Shown one piece after another: positions 42,843 to 52,035 of a stretch of 64,000 nucleotides of DNA (its first letter is position 1; every line of letters begins with the position of its first letter). Both the position numbers and the translations under genes were made by a program. The notes beneath the pieces are model-generated. The model did no database searches. It saw only the letters and a program-made list of their open reading frames with translations, and was not told the DNA's origin. Source of the stretch: Cyanobacteriota bacterium (GTDB lineage Bacteria > Acidobacteriota > Vicinamibacteria > Vicinamibacterales > UBA2999); the NCBI GenBank assembly GCA_019752015.1, contig JAIEMQ010000007.1, positions 62,001 to 126,000 on the forward strand, read 5' to 3'.

Positions 42843-43862
42843 CGCGAGCCGGCGCGCCAACGTCTCACTGCGCGCTCGCACGGCCAGCAACAATCCCGCC
42901 ACCACTGCCACGATCAGCAACTGACCGATCTCGACGCCGAGATTGAACGCGAACAGCGACCAGCCGAGCGCCGCCTGCGGCAATCCGAATTCCTTCAAAA
43001 CGTAAGCAAAGCCGAAGCCGTGAATCAGGCCGAACGCAACCGCCAGGTATGCACGGATGTCCTTTGCTTTGTCCGCGTCCGTCGGTTTGCCACGCAGCAC
43101 CAGCAGGTTGTCCGCACCTACGACGACGATCGTCAGCGCGATCAACGGTTCGATAAATCTCGCCGGCGGCGAGACCACATCGAGCGCGGCCAGTGACAGC
43201 GTGATGCTGTGGCCAATCGTGAACGCGGTCACGATCAGCGCGAGCCGGCGGAACGTCCCGCCCAGCAACAGCAATCCGATCAGGAACAGGATGTGATCGG
43301 GACCGATCAGGATGTGCTCGATTCCCGACATCACGAATGTCTTCACGACGGCCCAGCGGCCTTGCGTGCTGCCGGAGTAGTACGAGGTGTCCTGGTGAGA
43401 CACGTCGAGGATCGCCTGCAGCTTCAGCGCCGAGTCCTCGTAGATGTTGATGAACGTCTGGTGGATCGGATCGTACGGGAAGACGTAGGCGTGAATGCCG
43501 ACGTGGCCCGGTCTGGCATTGCTGACCGTGAACGCGAGCCGCAGGCTCTGTCGATCGGGTACGACGTCGATCTCCCCCCATGTGATCGTGGCGGGACGAT
43601 TGTCGAGCATCAGGCTAACGCGCGGGCCGAGCAGCGCGACCAGCGCATCGCGGTAGCGGGCGGCCGTTGCCGGATCGAGCAGCGTGTCCGCGTTGGCGAC
43701 GCCCAGATCGTGCGCCGCGTCGAGATCGTGGACGACGAGCGTGCCGGTCAGCCCGTTGGCGTCGAGGTGCAGATCGAGATAACTGAACGGAGCCGGGTGC
43801 GCCGCGGCCGTGGCCGCGAGCAGCGAGCAGGCGAGAACCCAGGGTGCAGTGCGGAAAAGCAT
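42771..43862 (-). CDS. HupE/UreJ family membrane protein
   Basis: A 363-residue protein with a signal peptide (about 1-22) and an extracytoplasmic beta-rich N-terminal part to about 170. Then come seven transmembrane helices with the HupE signature MSGIEHILIGPDHILFLIGL (about 175-195) and FTIGHSITLSLAALDVV. Family members are linked to nickel or cobalt uptake for hydrogenase or urease; no such enzyme is encoded here, so its metal is uncertain. Its 3' end overlaps the convergent anti-sigma gene by 72 bp. Confidence 0.83.
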   Translation of the reverse strand: MLFRTAPWVLACSLLAATAAAHPAPFSYLDLHLDANGLTGTLVVHDLDAAHDLGVANADTLLDPATAARYRDALVALLGPRVSLMLDNRPATITWGEIDVVPDRQSLRLAFTVSNARPGHVGIHAYVFPYDPIHQTFINIYEDSALKLQAILDVSHQDTSYYSGSTQGRWAVVKTFVMSGIEHILIGPDHILFLIGLLLLGGTFRRLALIVTAFTIGHSITLSLAALDVVSPPARFIEPLIALTIVVVGADNLLVLRGKPTDADKAKDIRAYLAVAFGLIHGFGFAYVLKEFGLPQAALGWSLFAFNLGVEIGQLLIVAVVAGLLLAVRARSETLARRLALLGSIAVILAGTYWFVQRVFFPA

Positions 43863-44293
43863 CAAGCCTTTCCTAAGACGCCGCGGGCCGCCGCCCAGAT
43901 CCACAGCATGCCAATCAGGCTGGTCAGGAAGACATCGCTCGGCCAGTGCAGGCCCAGCGCGATCCGCGCCAGGCAGCCAAGTACCACCATCCCGAAGCCG
44001 ATCGACATCACCACCACGCGCATCGGCGACTGACGGCGCACCAGCGCGAGGCCGCGCCACCCGCCGACGAACAGCGACGCGGTCAGGACGATCGCCATCA
44101 CGTAATACTTGCCGGGCGCCGGCGCCAGGCTGCTGACCGGCGTGGCCCAGGATTGCGGGTCGGGGGAGACCGACTGGACCATTCGCGTCAGCGCCACGTC
44201 GCCGGCGAAATACGGTTCCAGTGCCAAGGCGGTCCCGAGCAGCAGCGTCACAATCGCGGCGAGCGCGAATGGCATCCAGGGCGAACGCATCAT
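43862..44293 (-). CDS. PAP2-like phosphatase, short
   Basis: About 143 residues with four to five hydrophobic helices. The C-terminal motif ARIALGLHWPSDVFLTSLIG is the third PAP2 phosphatase motif. The first PAP2 motif (KxxxxxxRP) is not visible and the protein is shorter than typical PAP2 enzymes, so it may be inactive or divergent. ATG 44293 or 44290 is possible. The stop overlaps the HupE-like start (TGATG). Might act on undecaprenyl or phosphatidyl phosphates. Confidence 0.65.
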   Translation of the reverse strand: MMRSPWMPFALAAIVTLLLGTALALEPYFAGDVALTRMVQSVSPDPQSWATPVSSLAPAPGKYYVMAIVLTASLFVGGWRGLALVRRQSPMRVVVMSIGFGMVVLGCLARIALGLHWPSDVFLTSLIGMLWIWAAARGVLGKA

Positions 44294-44325
44294 AGAATGC
44301 ACATTCCATCACAGGAGGCTATTCC

Positions 44326-46023
44326 ATGCGTCGGGTCATCACGCTTTGCGCGATCGTTATTGCCGCTGCCTGCAACCAGGCGGCGCCGCCTCCGGCTGCG
44401 TCCACCGCGCCGGCCGCCAAGAAGCTCGGCATCCGCCCCGACGGCGACACCGAGATCAAGCCCGATCTCAGCCAGGTGCCTCCGGAGCTGCAGAAGGTCT
44501 ACGCGCACATCGACGAGAACATCGATGCGCACGTCGAGAACCTGCAGAAGTGGATTCGCCAGCCGAGCATCTCGAATTCGGGCGAAGGCATTCCCGAATC
44601 GGCGGAAATGGTGAAGGGGTTCTTCGACGAGCTCGGCTGCCAGCAGACGCGCGTCTACGACGTCGGCGTGACCGAATACGGATCGCCGGGCAATCCCGTC
44701 GTCTACGCAAAGTGCGACGAGGGCGCCGAGAAGACGGTGTTGATCTACTGGATGTACGACACGATGCCGATCACGCAGCCCGATGCGTGGTCGTCGCCGC
44801 CGTTCGAAGCGCGGCTCGTCGAGCAGGCGCCGTACAAGAAGGTGTTGATCGGCCGGGGCGCCACCAACTCCAAGGGCCCGCAAATGGCGCAGCTGAACGC
44901 GTTCCGCGCCATCAAGGCGGTACACGGCAAGCTGCCGGTAAATCTCATCTTCGTTGCTGAAGGCGATGAAGAGCGCATGGACATCGGCCTGCGGAAGTTC
45001 GTGAAGGATCATCCGGAGCTCATCGCCGGCGCCGATGCGATGTATCGCTTCGGCGGCCAGTCGAACAGCGGCAGCGGCGGCTACGGCGGCGGATCGGAAG
45101 GCTGCGTCTACGTCGAGTTGACGACGAGCGGCACGAAGTGGGGACGCGGCCCGACGGTCTCCGACATTCACGGCGCCAACAAGCGCGGGGTCGACAGCCC
45201 GGCGTGGCGTCACATCAAAATGCTGGCCTCACTGGTGTCGGACGACGGCAACACGCCGAAGATCGCCGGCTTCTACGAAGGCATCCAGCCGCTCAGCAAG
45301 GATCAGGAAGCCGATCTGCAGCGCCGCGCGAAGAACGTGGACATGAAGGTCGCCGCCGAGAACCTCGGCGTGGCGCGCTTCATGACCGACAACGCCTACG
45401 AGCTGCTGAAGGTGCAGAACTTCGGCACGTCGTTCAATCTCGACGGCATCTGGGGCGGCAACATGTTCGCCGGCGGCGCCGGCGCGACGCTGCCCAACAA
45501 GATCACCTCGAAGCACAACTTCCGCTACGTCCCCAACATGAAGGGCCCGGACATCGTCAAGAAGCTGCGCGCGCAGCTCGACAAGAACGGCTTTGCCGAC
45601 GTCGAGGTGAAACTGATCGGCGACGTACCGTGGGCGAAGATGAATTCGGACAACTCGATCGGCCAGGCGCTCAAGCGCACGTATGAAGTGATGAACATCC
45701 CGCACGGCGAGCTCAACAAAGAATTCGAGATCGGCGGCGCGGGCGCGGCGGCCGGCGGCTACTGGCCGGCGTATATGTTCGGCAACGGCGAGCTTGGCGA
45801 AGACATCGTGCCGTCGCTCCCCGGCATTCCAATCGCCGCGGGCGGCGCCGGCGTGGGCGGCCGGGCGCACGCGGCCAACGAGTACTATGTGATCGAGGGC
45901 GCCGGGAAAGTGTACGGGCTGGCCGGCGCGGAGAAGGCCGTCGCCACCGTGATGTACGCGTTTGCCGGGAAGATTCCACCGGCGCCCGCGAAGCCGGCGG
46001 CGAATACACGAACGAATAACTAA
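44326..46023 (+). CDS. M20-family peptidase homologue, secreted lipoprotein
   Basis: A 565-residue protein with a lipobox ending AAAC (Cys16) and a Pro/Ala linker. It follows the M20 fold (LYGRGAxDDKG-like, EGEEE-like and C-terminal HAANE regions), but two metal ligands are altered: IYWMYDTMP has Met143 where M20 enzymes have His, and GRGATNSKG has Asn181 where the bridging Asp is expected. AGGAGG lies seven bases before ATG 44326. So a standard zinc peptidase is unlikely; an altered hydrolase or binding role is possible. Followed by the ABC exporter. Confidence 0.82.
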   Translation: MRRVITLCAIVIAAACNQAAPPPAASTAPAAKKLGIRPDGDTEIKPDLSQVPPELQKVYAHIDENIDAHVENLQKWIRQPSISNSGEGIPESAEMVKGFFDELGCQQTRVYDVGVTEYGSPGNPVVYAKCDEGAEKTVLIYWMYDTMPITQPDAWSSPPFEARLVEQAPYKKVLIGRGATNSKGPQMAQLNAFRAIKAVHGKLPVNLIFVAEGDEERMDIGLRKFVKDHPELIAGADAMYRFGGQSNSGSGGYGGGSEGCVYVELTTSGTKWGRGPTVSDIHGANKRGVDSPAWRHIKMLASLVSDDGNTPKIAGFYEGIQPLSKDQEADLQRRAKNVDMKVAAENLGVARFMTDNAYELLKVQNFGTSFNLDGIWGGNMFAGGAGATLPNKITSKHNFRYVPNMKGPDIVKKLRAQLDKNGFADVEVKLIGDVPWAKMNSDNSIGQALKRTYEVMNIPHGELNKEFEIGGAGAAAGGYWPAYMFGNGELGEDIVPSLPGIPIAAGGAGVGGRAHAANEYYVIEGAGKVYGLAGAEKAVATVMYAFAGKIPPAPAKPAANTRTNN

Positions 46024-46026
46024 GAA

Positions 46027-46051
46027 CGAAAAACGAAAAACGAAAAACAAA
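46027..46051. repeat. Tandem array, three 7-bp units (CGAAAAA)
   Basis: CGAAAAA occurs three times, followed by a partial CAAA, between the stop at 46021-46023 and ATG 46052. It is purine-rich on the + strand and replaces a normal ribosome-binding site. Confidence 0.85.
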
Positions 46052-46762
46052 ATGATCGCGGTTCACGATCTCGCCAAGCAGTATCACCTCGGCGATCACG
46101 TGGTGCATGCCCTGCGCGGCGTCACCATGTCGGTCGCCGCGGGTGAGTTCGTCACCATCGTCGGACCGTCGGGCTCGGGCAAGTCGACGTTCATGCACAT
46201 CCTCGGCTGTCTCGATCGGCCGACGACCGGGCGCTATGTGCTCAATGGACGCGATGTGTCGACGCTGCCGTCAGACGAACTGGCGCGTGTGCGGAACGAG
46301 ACGATCGGATTCGTGTTCCAGGGATTCAACCTGCTGGCGCGCACGTCGGCGCTCGAGAACGTCGAGCTGCCGTTGCTCTACACGCGCAAGGGCGTGGTGA
46401 AGGCCAGCGAGCGGCGCGATCGTGCGATGGCGGCCCTCGAGGCGGTCGGCCTCACCGATCGCGCCGACCATCATCCGAATCAGTTGTCAGGCGGCCAGCA
46501 ACAACGCGTCGCGATCGCTCGCGCGCTGGTCACGCAGCCGTCGCTGTTACTCGCCGACGAGCCAACCGGCAACCTCGATAGCACGACCAGTCACGAGGTC
46601 ATGGAGATTTTCGCCGACCTCTGCGCCACGCGCGGCATCACGATCGTGGTGATTACGCACGAACGCGATATCGCCGCGTATGGAACGAGAACTGTCGACT
46701 TCCGTGATGGTTTGATCGTCTCCGATCGAGCCAACGAACGGCGGGCCGTGGTGAATCAATGA
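46052..46762 (+). CDS. ABC transporter ATP-binding protein, MacB/LolD-like
   Basis: A 236-residue ATPase: Walker [11 protein letters not shown] (about 39-48), Q-loop FVFQGFNLL, signature [15 protein letters not shown], Walker [13 protein letters not shown] and H-loop VVITHERD. This is the LolD/MacB class that powers FtsX-type permeases for lipoprotein or macrolide-like export. The start follows a 7-bp tandem array. Overlaps the first permease gene as ATGA. No MacA adaptor gene is adjacent. Confidence 0.92.
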   Translation: MIAVHDLAKQYHLGDHVVHALRGVTMSVAAGEFVTIVGPSGSGKSTFMHILGCLDRPTTGRYVLNGRDVSTLPSDELARVRNETIGFVFQGFNLLARTSALENVELPLLYTRKGVVKASERRDRAMAALEAVGLTDRADHHPNQLSGGQQQRVAIARALVTQPSLLLADEPTGNLDSTTSHEVMEIFADLCATRGITIVVITHERDIAAYGTRTVDFRDGLIVSDRANERRAVVNQ

Positions 46763-48222
46763 AGCGTCTCTTGAAACACCCGATGGTGGACGTCGCGGTC
46801 AAGGCGCTGGGCCGCAACCGGCTGCAGACCGGCCTGACCATGCTTGGCATCACTGTCGGCGTGGCGACCGTCCTCGCGATGATGGCCGTCGGCGCCGGCG
46901 CGCAGCGATCGATCGAGCAGCAGGTGCGCGCCGCCGGTCTCAATCAAATCACCATCCGCGCCGGCAACTGGCGGCCGAAGGTCACCGACAGCGACGAAGC
47001 AATCGCGCACCAGGCTGATGCACGCCCTTTGACTGGCGACGTCATAAAGATCGCGTATCACCCGGAAGATGATCCGATGGAGAAACACGATCATCCCACG
47101 GCGCGGCAGCGGCTCGGCGACCTCGAGGCCGGTCTCGGCTCGGCGGCGACGATGACGTTTTCGGATGCGGATGCGATCCGCAAGATGGACGGCGTGCAGT
47201 ACGTCGCCGGCGGCATCCACGAGAACGTGCGCGTCCACTCCGGTCAGAAACGCTGGTTCACGCGCATGCACGGCACCGACGTGATGATGCCCTCGATCAA
47301 GCGCGCGTGGACGTTCAACGGTGGACGTTTCTTCTCCGAGCGCGAACAGAACCGCGCCGACCAGGTGATCGTGCTCGGGCAGGTCGTGGTCGATCGTCTC
47401 TTTGGTGCCGGCGTCAACCCGGTCGGGCAGTCGGTGACGCTGTGGAACCAGCAGTTCGAGGTCGTCGGCATCGTCACCAGCGCCACCTGGGTGGTGCAAC
47501 CGGCGCCGGGCGACGATCAATTCGACGCCGTCTACATGCCGTACACGACGACGCAGCGGCTGCTGAATCTGTCGAAGCTGAACGACATTACGGTGACGGC
47601 GGAGTCATCGGGTGACGTGTCGCGGCTGTCTCGCGAAATCACGAAGCTGTTGCGCGTCCGCCACGGGATCGGCGACGAGGATCCCGACGACTTCACGATC
47701 GTCACGCAGGCCGCGAAGGCGCTGACGACCGGCGGATTGCCGCCGGGCGTGGCGCGAGCGGTGTCCGCCAACGTCGCCGAGCTGGAGAAGGTGACGCTCG
47801 AACAACTGGCGTTGACGATGGAGCGCGCGAGCCGGACGATGACGTGGCTGCTCGCCGCCGTGGCGGCGGTATCGCTGCTGGTTGGCGGCATCGGCATCAT
47901 GAACATCACCCTGCTGTCCGTCACCGAGCGGACCAAAGAGATCGGTCTCCGCATGGCCGTCGGCGCGCGCGGCAAGGACGTGATGCGCCAGTTCCTGTTC
48001 GAGGCCGTGGTGATCAGCGCCCTCGGCGGCCTGCTCGGCATCATCGTGGGTGTGATCGCGTCGGCGGGCATCGCGCGATCGCTGCAGTGGGCGACCGTGG
48101 TCTCTCCGGGATCAGTGTTGCTGGCCTTCGGTGTGGCCGCCGCAGTCGGCGTGTTCTTCGGGTGGTATCCCGCCCGACAAGCGTCGCGGCTCGATCCGAT
48201 CGTAGCGTTGCGCCGCGAATAG
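46759..48222 (+). CDS. MacB/FtsX-type ABC transporter permease
   Basis: A 487-residue permease: an N-terminal transmembrane helix (LTMLGITVGVATVLAMMAV), a large periplasmic MacB-like domain (about 60-330) and a C-terminal FtsX domain with three helices and the GLRMAVGARGKDVM motif. It pairs with the ATPase and the following homologous permease. The periplasmic domain contains an insert (about 70-130) not seen in the second permease. Exports unknown substrates across the inner membrane. Confidence 0.9.
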   Translation: MKRLLKHPMVDVAVKALGRNRLQTGLTMLGITVGVATVLAMMAVGAGAQRSIEQQVRAAGLNQITIRAGNWRPKVTDSDEAIAHQADARPLTGDVIKIAYHPEDDPMEKHDHPTARQRLGDLEAGLGSAATMTFSDADAIRKMDGVQYVAGGIHENVRVHSGQKRWFTRMHGTDVMMPSIKRAWTFNGGRFFSEREQNRADQVIVLGQVVVDRLFGAGVNPVGQSVTLWNQQFEVVGIVTSATWVVQPAPGDDQFDAVYMPYTTTQRLLNLSKLNDITVTAESSGDVSRLSREITKLLRVRHGIGDEDPDDFTIVTQAAKALTTGGLPPGVARAVSANVAELEKVTLEQLALTMERASRTMTWLLAAVAAVSLLVGGIGIMNITLLSVTERTKEIGLRMAVGARGKDVMRQFLFEAVVISALGGLLGIIVGVIASAGIARSLQWATVVSPGSVLLAFGVAAAVGVFFGWYPARQASRLDPIVALRRE

Positions 48223-48223
48223 C

Positions 48224-49564
48224 ATGCTGCGGTTCATCTACGTCAGCTCACAAATCGCCGTGCGCGCGCTCGGACGTAATCGCTTACGCACCGTGTTGAC
48301 CATGCTCGGCGTGATCATCGGCGTCGCCGCCGTGATCGCGATGGTCGCGCTCGGCGCCGGCGCGCGCGGCTCGGTCGAAACGTCGCTCAAGTCAGCGGGC
48401 ACCAACATCATCCAGGTCAGCGCCGGCAACTTCACGCGCGGCGGCGAAAGCATGAACATCGCCAGCGGCCTTGGCGCGGCGAGAACGCTGACCGTCGAGG
48501 ACGCGGAAGCGATCAAGCTGATCGGCGGCGTGCAGCACGTGGCGAGCGGCGTCAGGAACCGCGCCTTCGTGACATCGGCGCATCGGCAGTTCTTCACGCA
48601 GATTCGAGGCACCGAGCCGGCCCTTGCCGACATTCATGGGTGGGAATGGCTTGGCGGGAATTTCGGGACCGCGGCGGATGCCGCGGTGATGGGCCGCGCC
48701 GCGGCGCGCGAATTGTTCGGCGAGGGTTTCGATCCGGTCGGCGAGCGCATCACGATCGGCGATCGCTCGTTCGCGGTGACCGGATACTTCCGCACGCTCG
48801 ATGCCGACATGGACGAAACGGTGTTCGTACCGCTGGCGGCCGGGCAGCAGATGATCGACGCGCGCCACCTGCAGACGATCACCGTGTCGATTGACGAAGC
48901 GGGACAGGCGAGCCGCATCGCCGAAGAGATCACGGCGATCCTGCGTGAGCGCCACGGCCGCGGCCGCCAGGCGGCGAGCGCCGGCGGTCTCGGCGGCAAC
49001 CAGATGCCGTCGTCATCGGTGTCGGCGGTGGACGACTTCACCGTCAAGACGCAGGCCGCGGCGAACGTGACGAAAGGTCTTTACACGTCCGTCGCGGCGT
49101 TCGCGCTCGCGAACATGCCAAAGCTCGACGAGATCACGCTGCAGGAAATGTCGAGCACGCTGAGCCGCGCCGGATCGACCATGACGGCGCTGCTCGGCAG
49201 CATTGCCGCCATCTCGCTGATCGTCGGCGGCATCGGCATCATGAACATCATGCTGGTGTCGGTGACGGAGCGCACCAAGGAGATCGGCCTGCGCCTGGCC
49301 GTGGGCGCGCGCCGCCGCGACGTGATGCTGCAGTTCCTGGTCGAAGCAATGGTGATGAGCCTGATCGGCGGGTTGATCGGCGTCGGTGTCGGCTTGATCA
49401 CGGCCCGCACGCTGACCGCGGTCCTCGACTGGCCGACACAAATTTCCGCGAGCACGCTGGCGTCGGCATTCGGTATCGCCGCCGCCGTCGGTATCCTGTT
49501 TGGCTACTACCCCGCGCGGCGAGCGTCGCGCCTCGATCCAATCGATTCGCTGCGCTACGAATAG
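48224..49564 (+). CDS. MacB/FtsX-type ABC transporter permease
   Basis: A 446-residue homologue of the preceding permease: LTMLGVIIGVAAVIAMVALG at the N-terminus, a MacB-like periplasmic domain and the C-terminal motif KEIGLRLAVGARRRDVMLQF. One base separates it from the previous gene. Two different permeases sharing one ATPase suggest a heterodimeric exporter. Its last 10 bases overlap the convergent GGDEF gene. Confidence 0.9.
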   Translation: MLRFIYVSSQIAVRALGRNRLRTVLTMLGVIIGVAAVIAMVALGAGARGSVETSLKSAGTNIIQVSAGNFTRGGESMNIASGLGAARTLTVEDAEAIKLIGGVQHVASGVRNRAFVTSAHRQFFTQIRGTEPALADIHGWEWLGGNFGTAADAAVMGRAAARELFGEGFDPVGERITIGDRSFAVTGYFRTLDADMDETVFVPLAAGQQMIDARHLQTITVSIDEAGQASRIAEEITAILRERHGRGRQAASAGGLGGNQMPSSSVSAVDDFTVKTQAAANVTKGLYTSVAAFALANMPKLDEITLQEMSSTLSRAGSTMTALLGSIAAISLIVGGIGIMNIMLVSVTERTKEIGLRLAVGARRRDVMLQFLVEAMVMSLIGGLIGVGVGLITARTLTAVLDWPTQISASTLASAFGIAAAVGILFGYYPARRASRLDPIDSLRYE

Positions 49565-50487
49565 CCCGCCGCGACGCGAAACGCGTTCTTGCCTGACCGT
49601 TTCGCCTCATACAGTGCAAGGTCCGCGCTTTTCATCAGCGTCTCGGCTTCGTCGCCGTGGACCGGATACAGGCTGATGCCGACGCTGACGGTGACACGCG
49701 CCGGCGCGCCCTCGATCGCATACGGCTGGGACACCGACTCGATCACTTTCTCGGCGACCTGTACCGCCTCGTCGCCCCCGGCCCCGCCGAGCACGATCAC
49801 GAATTCATCGCCGCCGAGCCGCGCCACCGTATCCTGTTCGCGGACGGCCGACTGCAGCCGGCCGGCGACCATCTTCAACAACGCATCGCCGGCAGGGTGC
49901 CCCAACGTGTTGTTGACGGCCTTGAACCCGTCGAGGTCGAGATAGAGCAGCGCCATATCCGCCGGTTCGCGCCGCGCCTGCGCGATGCCCATCGACAGGC
50001 GATCGACCAGCAGTCTGCGATTAGCGAGCCCGGTCAACGGGTCGCTGAGCGCCAGTGATTCCAGCGTCTTGCTTTGATCGCGCGCCGCTTCGTGGAGCAG
50101 GCGCACCTCGAGCATGTTGTGGATGCGGATCAAGAGCTCTCGCGGATCGAACGGCTTGCTGATGAAGTCCTTGGCGCCGTCACGCAAGGCGCGCAACTTG
50201 TGCATCGGTTGCGCGGTGATGACCAGCACGGGCACGTAATCGTCGGGTTCGAGCTGCTTCAGCTGCTCGATCACCTGGAAGCCGTCCATGCCAGGCATCT
50301 GCAGGTCGAGCAGGATCAGGCTGAACCGATAGCGGCGCTGCAGCTCGCAGACCTCTTGCGGAACTCGTGTCGAAGATACCGAGGTATAGCCTGCACCGTG
50401 GAGCAGTTGCTCCAGCAGCATGACGTTGTCCTCAACATCGTCGACCACGAGGATGTGGGCGTTGAGGATCTCGTTGGGGGCGACCAT
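49555..50487 (-). CDS. Response regulator-diguanylate cyclase (REC-GGDEF)
   Basis: A 310-residue protein. Receiver domain: acidic pair at 16-17, phospho-acceptor Asp61 in LILLDLQMPGMDG and Lys111 in SKPFDP. GGDEF domain: DPLTGLANRR (149-158), GGDEF intact at 225-229, and an intact I-site RxxD (Arg216-Asp219), so product feedback is expected. It makes cyclic di-GMP from two GTP when phosphorylated. No kinase gene is adjacent. Confidence 0.95.
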   Translation of the reverse strand: MVAPNEILNAHILVVDDVEDNVMLLEQLLHGAGYTSVSSTRVPQEVCELQRRYRFSLILLDLQMPGMDGFQVIEQLKQLEPDDYVPVLVITAQPMHKLRALRDGAKDFISKPFDPRELLIRIHNMLEVRLLHEAARDQSKTLESLALSDPLTGLANRRLLVDRLSMGIAQARREPADMALLYLDLDGFKAVNNTLGHPAGDALLKMVAGRLQSAVREQDTVARLGGDEFVIVLGGAGGDEAVQVAEKVIESVSQPYAIEGAPARVTVSVGISLYPVHGDEAETLMKSADLALYEAKRSGKNAFRVAAGYS

Positions 50488-50513
50488 GCTCTAAAACAGT
50501 GTACACACCCCAT

Positions 50514-50957
50514 TCAGGGAACAGGTATTTCAATCTCGAACGGCGCGCCGCGCAGCGCATAGCTGAGCTTCACCATGTCGCCGCTCGCAAGCGGGTTGCC
50601 GTCGGCGACCCAGCTCTCGCCGCTGTCGTCGATTTTGAGCGCGAGCGTTTCCACCGCGCCCATCCTTGGCGTGATCGTCATGACGACACTGGCCGCGACC
50701 GACGCCGGCAGATCTTCGCGCACCGCATCGCTGAACCAGACACGATGCTTGCCCTTCGAATCGAAGACGACTTCGTAGTGCACTTCGCCGTTCATCATCA
50801 CCAGGCCGCCGTGGTGCGGCGAGTGATCACCGTGCGGCGTCGTGATGGCGGCGTGCTGCGCGTCGTTTGGCCTGGCAGTCGCGGCAGGCGGCGGCTCCGC
50901 CGGCATGTTCGAGCAGGCGGCACCGAGCAACAGCGCCGTAATTGCGAATCGCTTCAT
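50514..50957 (-). CDS. His-rich periplasmic lipoprotein
   Basis: A 147-residue protein with a lipobox ending GAAC (Cys15) and a metal-binding-looking stretch PHGDHSPHHGG (41-51). The rest (NGEVHYEVVFDSKGKHRVWF) resembles the C-terminal module of heavy-metal RND adaptors. It overlaps the preceding acetamidase gene as ATGA. Metal binding, possibly copper or silver, is inferred from the His cluster; no enzyme motif is present. Confidence 0.72.
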   Translation of the reverse strand: MKRFAITALLLGAACSNMPAEPPPAATARPNDAQHAAITTPHGDHSPHHGGLVMMNGEVHYEVVFDSKGKHRVWFSDAVREDLPASVAASVVMTITPRMGAVETLALKIDDSGESWVADGNPLASGDMVKLSYALRGAPFEIEIPVP

Positions 50958-51997
50958 TTGAAAATGGATTTCGGCATCTTTACGTGCACGCCCATCGTGC
51001 CGTCGACAAGCTGCGTGATGGCGACATCACCCTGGAGGCTGGTCAGTTGATACGCCTGATGCTTGTCCATCTTCTTCGTCGATGCGAGGAAGTCGACCAT
51101 CTCCTGGATGGCGATCCGCGTGGCGATTCGCAAGTCGACGTCGGTGCCCATCGAAATGAAGTACTGGCTCGTCTCCGCGCGCGGCCACGTCAGCTTCATG
51201 CCCTTGCGGACGGTGAGCTGCAGCTTGCCGCGCAGCGACGTTTCGATCCCGGTCTGATCGACCTCGCCGTCGCCCTGCGCCGCATGGCCGTCGCCGACTT
51301 CGAACAGCGCGCCTTTGACGTGGACCGGAATGAACAGCGTCGTTCCGGCGACCAGCTCCTTGTTATCGAGATTGCCGGCGTGCGTGCTCGGCGGGTTGCT
51401 GCTGATGCGTCCGACTTCCGCGGCCGGCGCCACGCCCATGCTGCCGAAGAACGGCCTGAGCGGAATGACGACGCCCGGCAGGAAGGTCGCGGTCATGTTC
51501 TTGCGGTCGAGACGGACGATCGTTTGCGGGCGGCCCGGCTCGCAGTTCTCGCGCACGTAGCCGCTGCAGCCGTTGTAACCGTACGCGATCGGCAGATCGA
51601 TCGAGATCACTTTCACTTCGAGCGCATCGCCGGGCTCGGCGCCATTGACGTAAACAGGACCGGTCAGGATGTGCCCGCCTGGCCCGCGATCCTTGACCTG
51701 GTCGACGATGGCGCGCAGCTGCGGCTGGATCTCAGAGGCCGGCACTCCCGATCGCTCGAGCCGATCCGGCGTGTTGGTCAGCATCGTGTCGACGTCGATG
51801 ATGTCGCCCGACTCGATCGTCAGCGCCGGTTTGGTCTCGGCCCAGTAATGGCCGTAGGCCACCGTGGTCGGCGTCGCTTCGAGGCGATGCGTCTTCGGCG
51901 ATTGCGCGGCGCCGACGGCGCCAAGAACGATTGTGACGAACGAGAGTGCTGAACCGATGGAACGAACGGACGTGCCGAACCTTTGTGTAACGCGCAT
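50954..51997 (-). CDS. Secreted acetamidase/formamidase family protein
   Basis: A 347-residue protein with a signal peptide (about 1-31). The FmdA/AmdA fold is shown by ALTIESGDIIDVDTML, the GPVYVNGAEPGDALEVKV segment (about 118-135) and FEVGDGHAAQGDGEVDQTG (about 235-253), which carries the metal-binding Asp/His pair. It hydrolyses short amides, probably periplasmic. Pairing with a His-rich lipoprotein suggests metal supply or a shared substrate, but that is inference. Confidence 0.85.
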   Translation of the reverse strand: MRVTQRFGTSVRSIGSALSFVTIVLGAVGAAQSPKTHRLEATPTTVAYGHYWAETKPALTIESGDIIDVDTMLTNTPDRLERSGVPASEIQPQLRAIVDQVKDRGPGGHILTGPVYVNGAEPGDALEVKVISIDLPIAYGYNGCSGYVRENCEPGRPQTIVRLDRKNMTATFLPGVVIPLRPFFGSMGVAPAAEVGRISSNPPSTHAGNLDNKELVAGTTLFIPVHVKGALFEVGDGHAAQGDGEVDQTGIETSLRGKLQLTVRKGMKLTWPRAETSQYFISMGTDVDLRIATRIAIQEMVDFLASTKKMDKHQAYQLTSLQGDVAITQLVDGTMGVHVKMPKSIFK

Positions 51998-52035
51998 CCG
52001 CGCATTCTAGGCCACGGGCGACGTGAATACGACGA

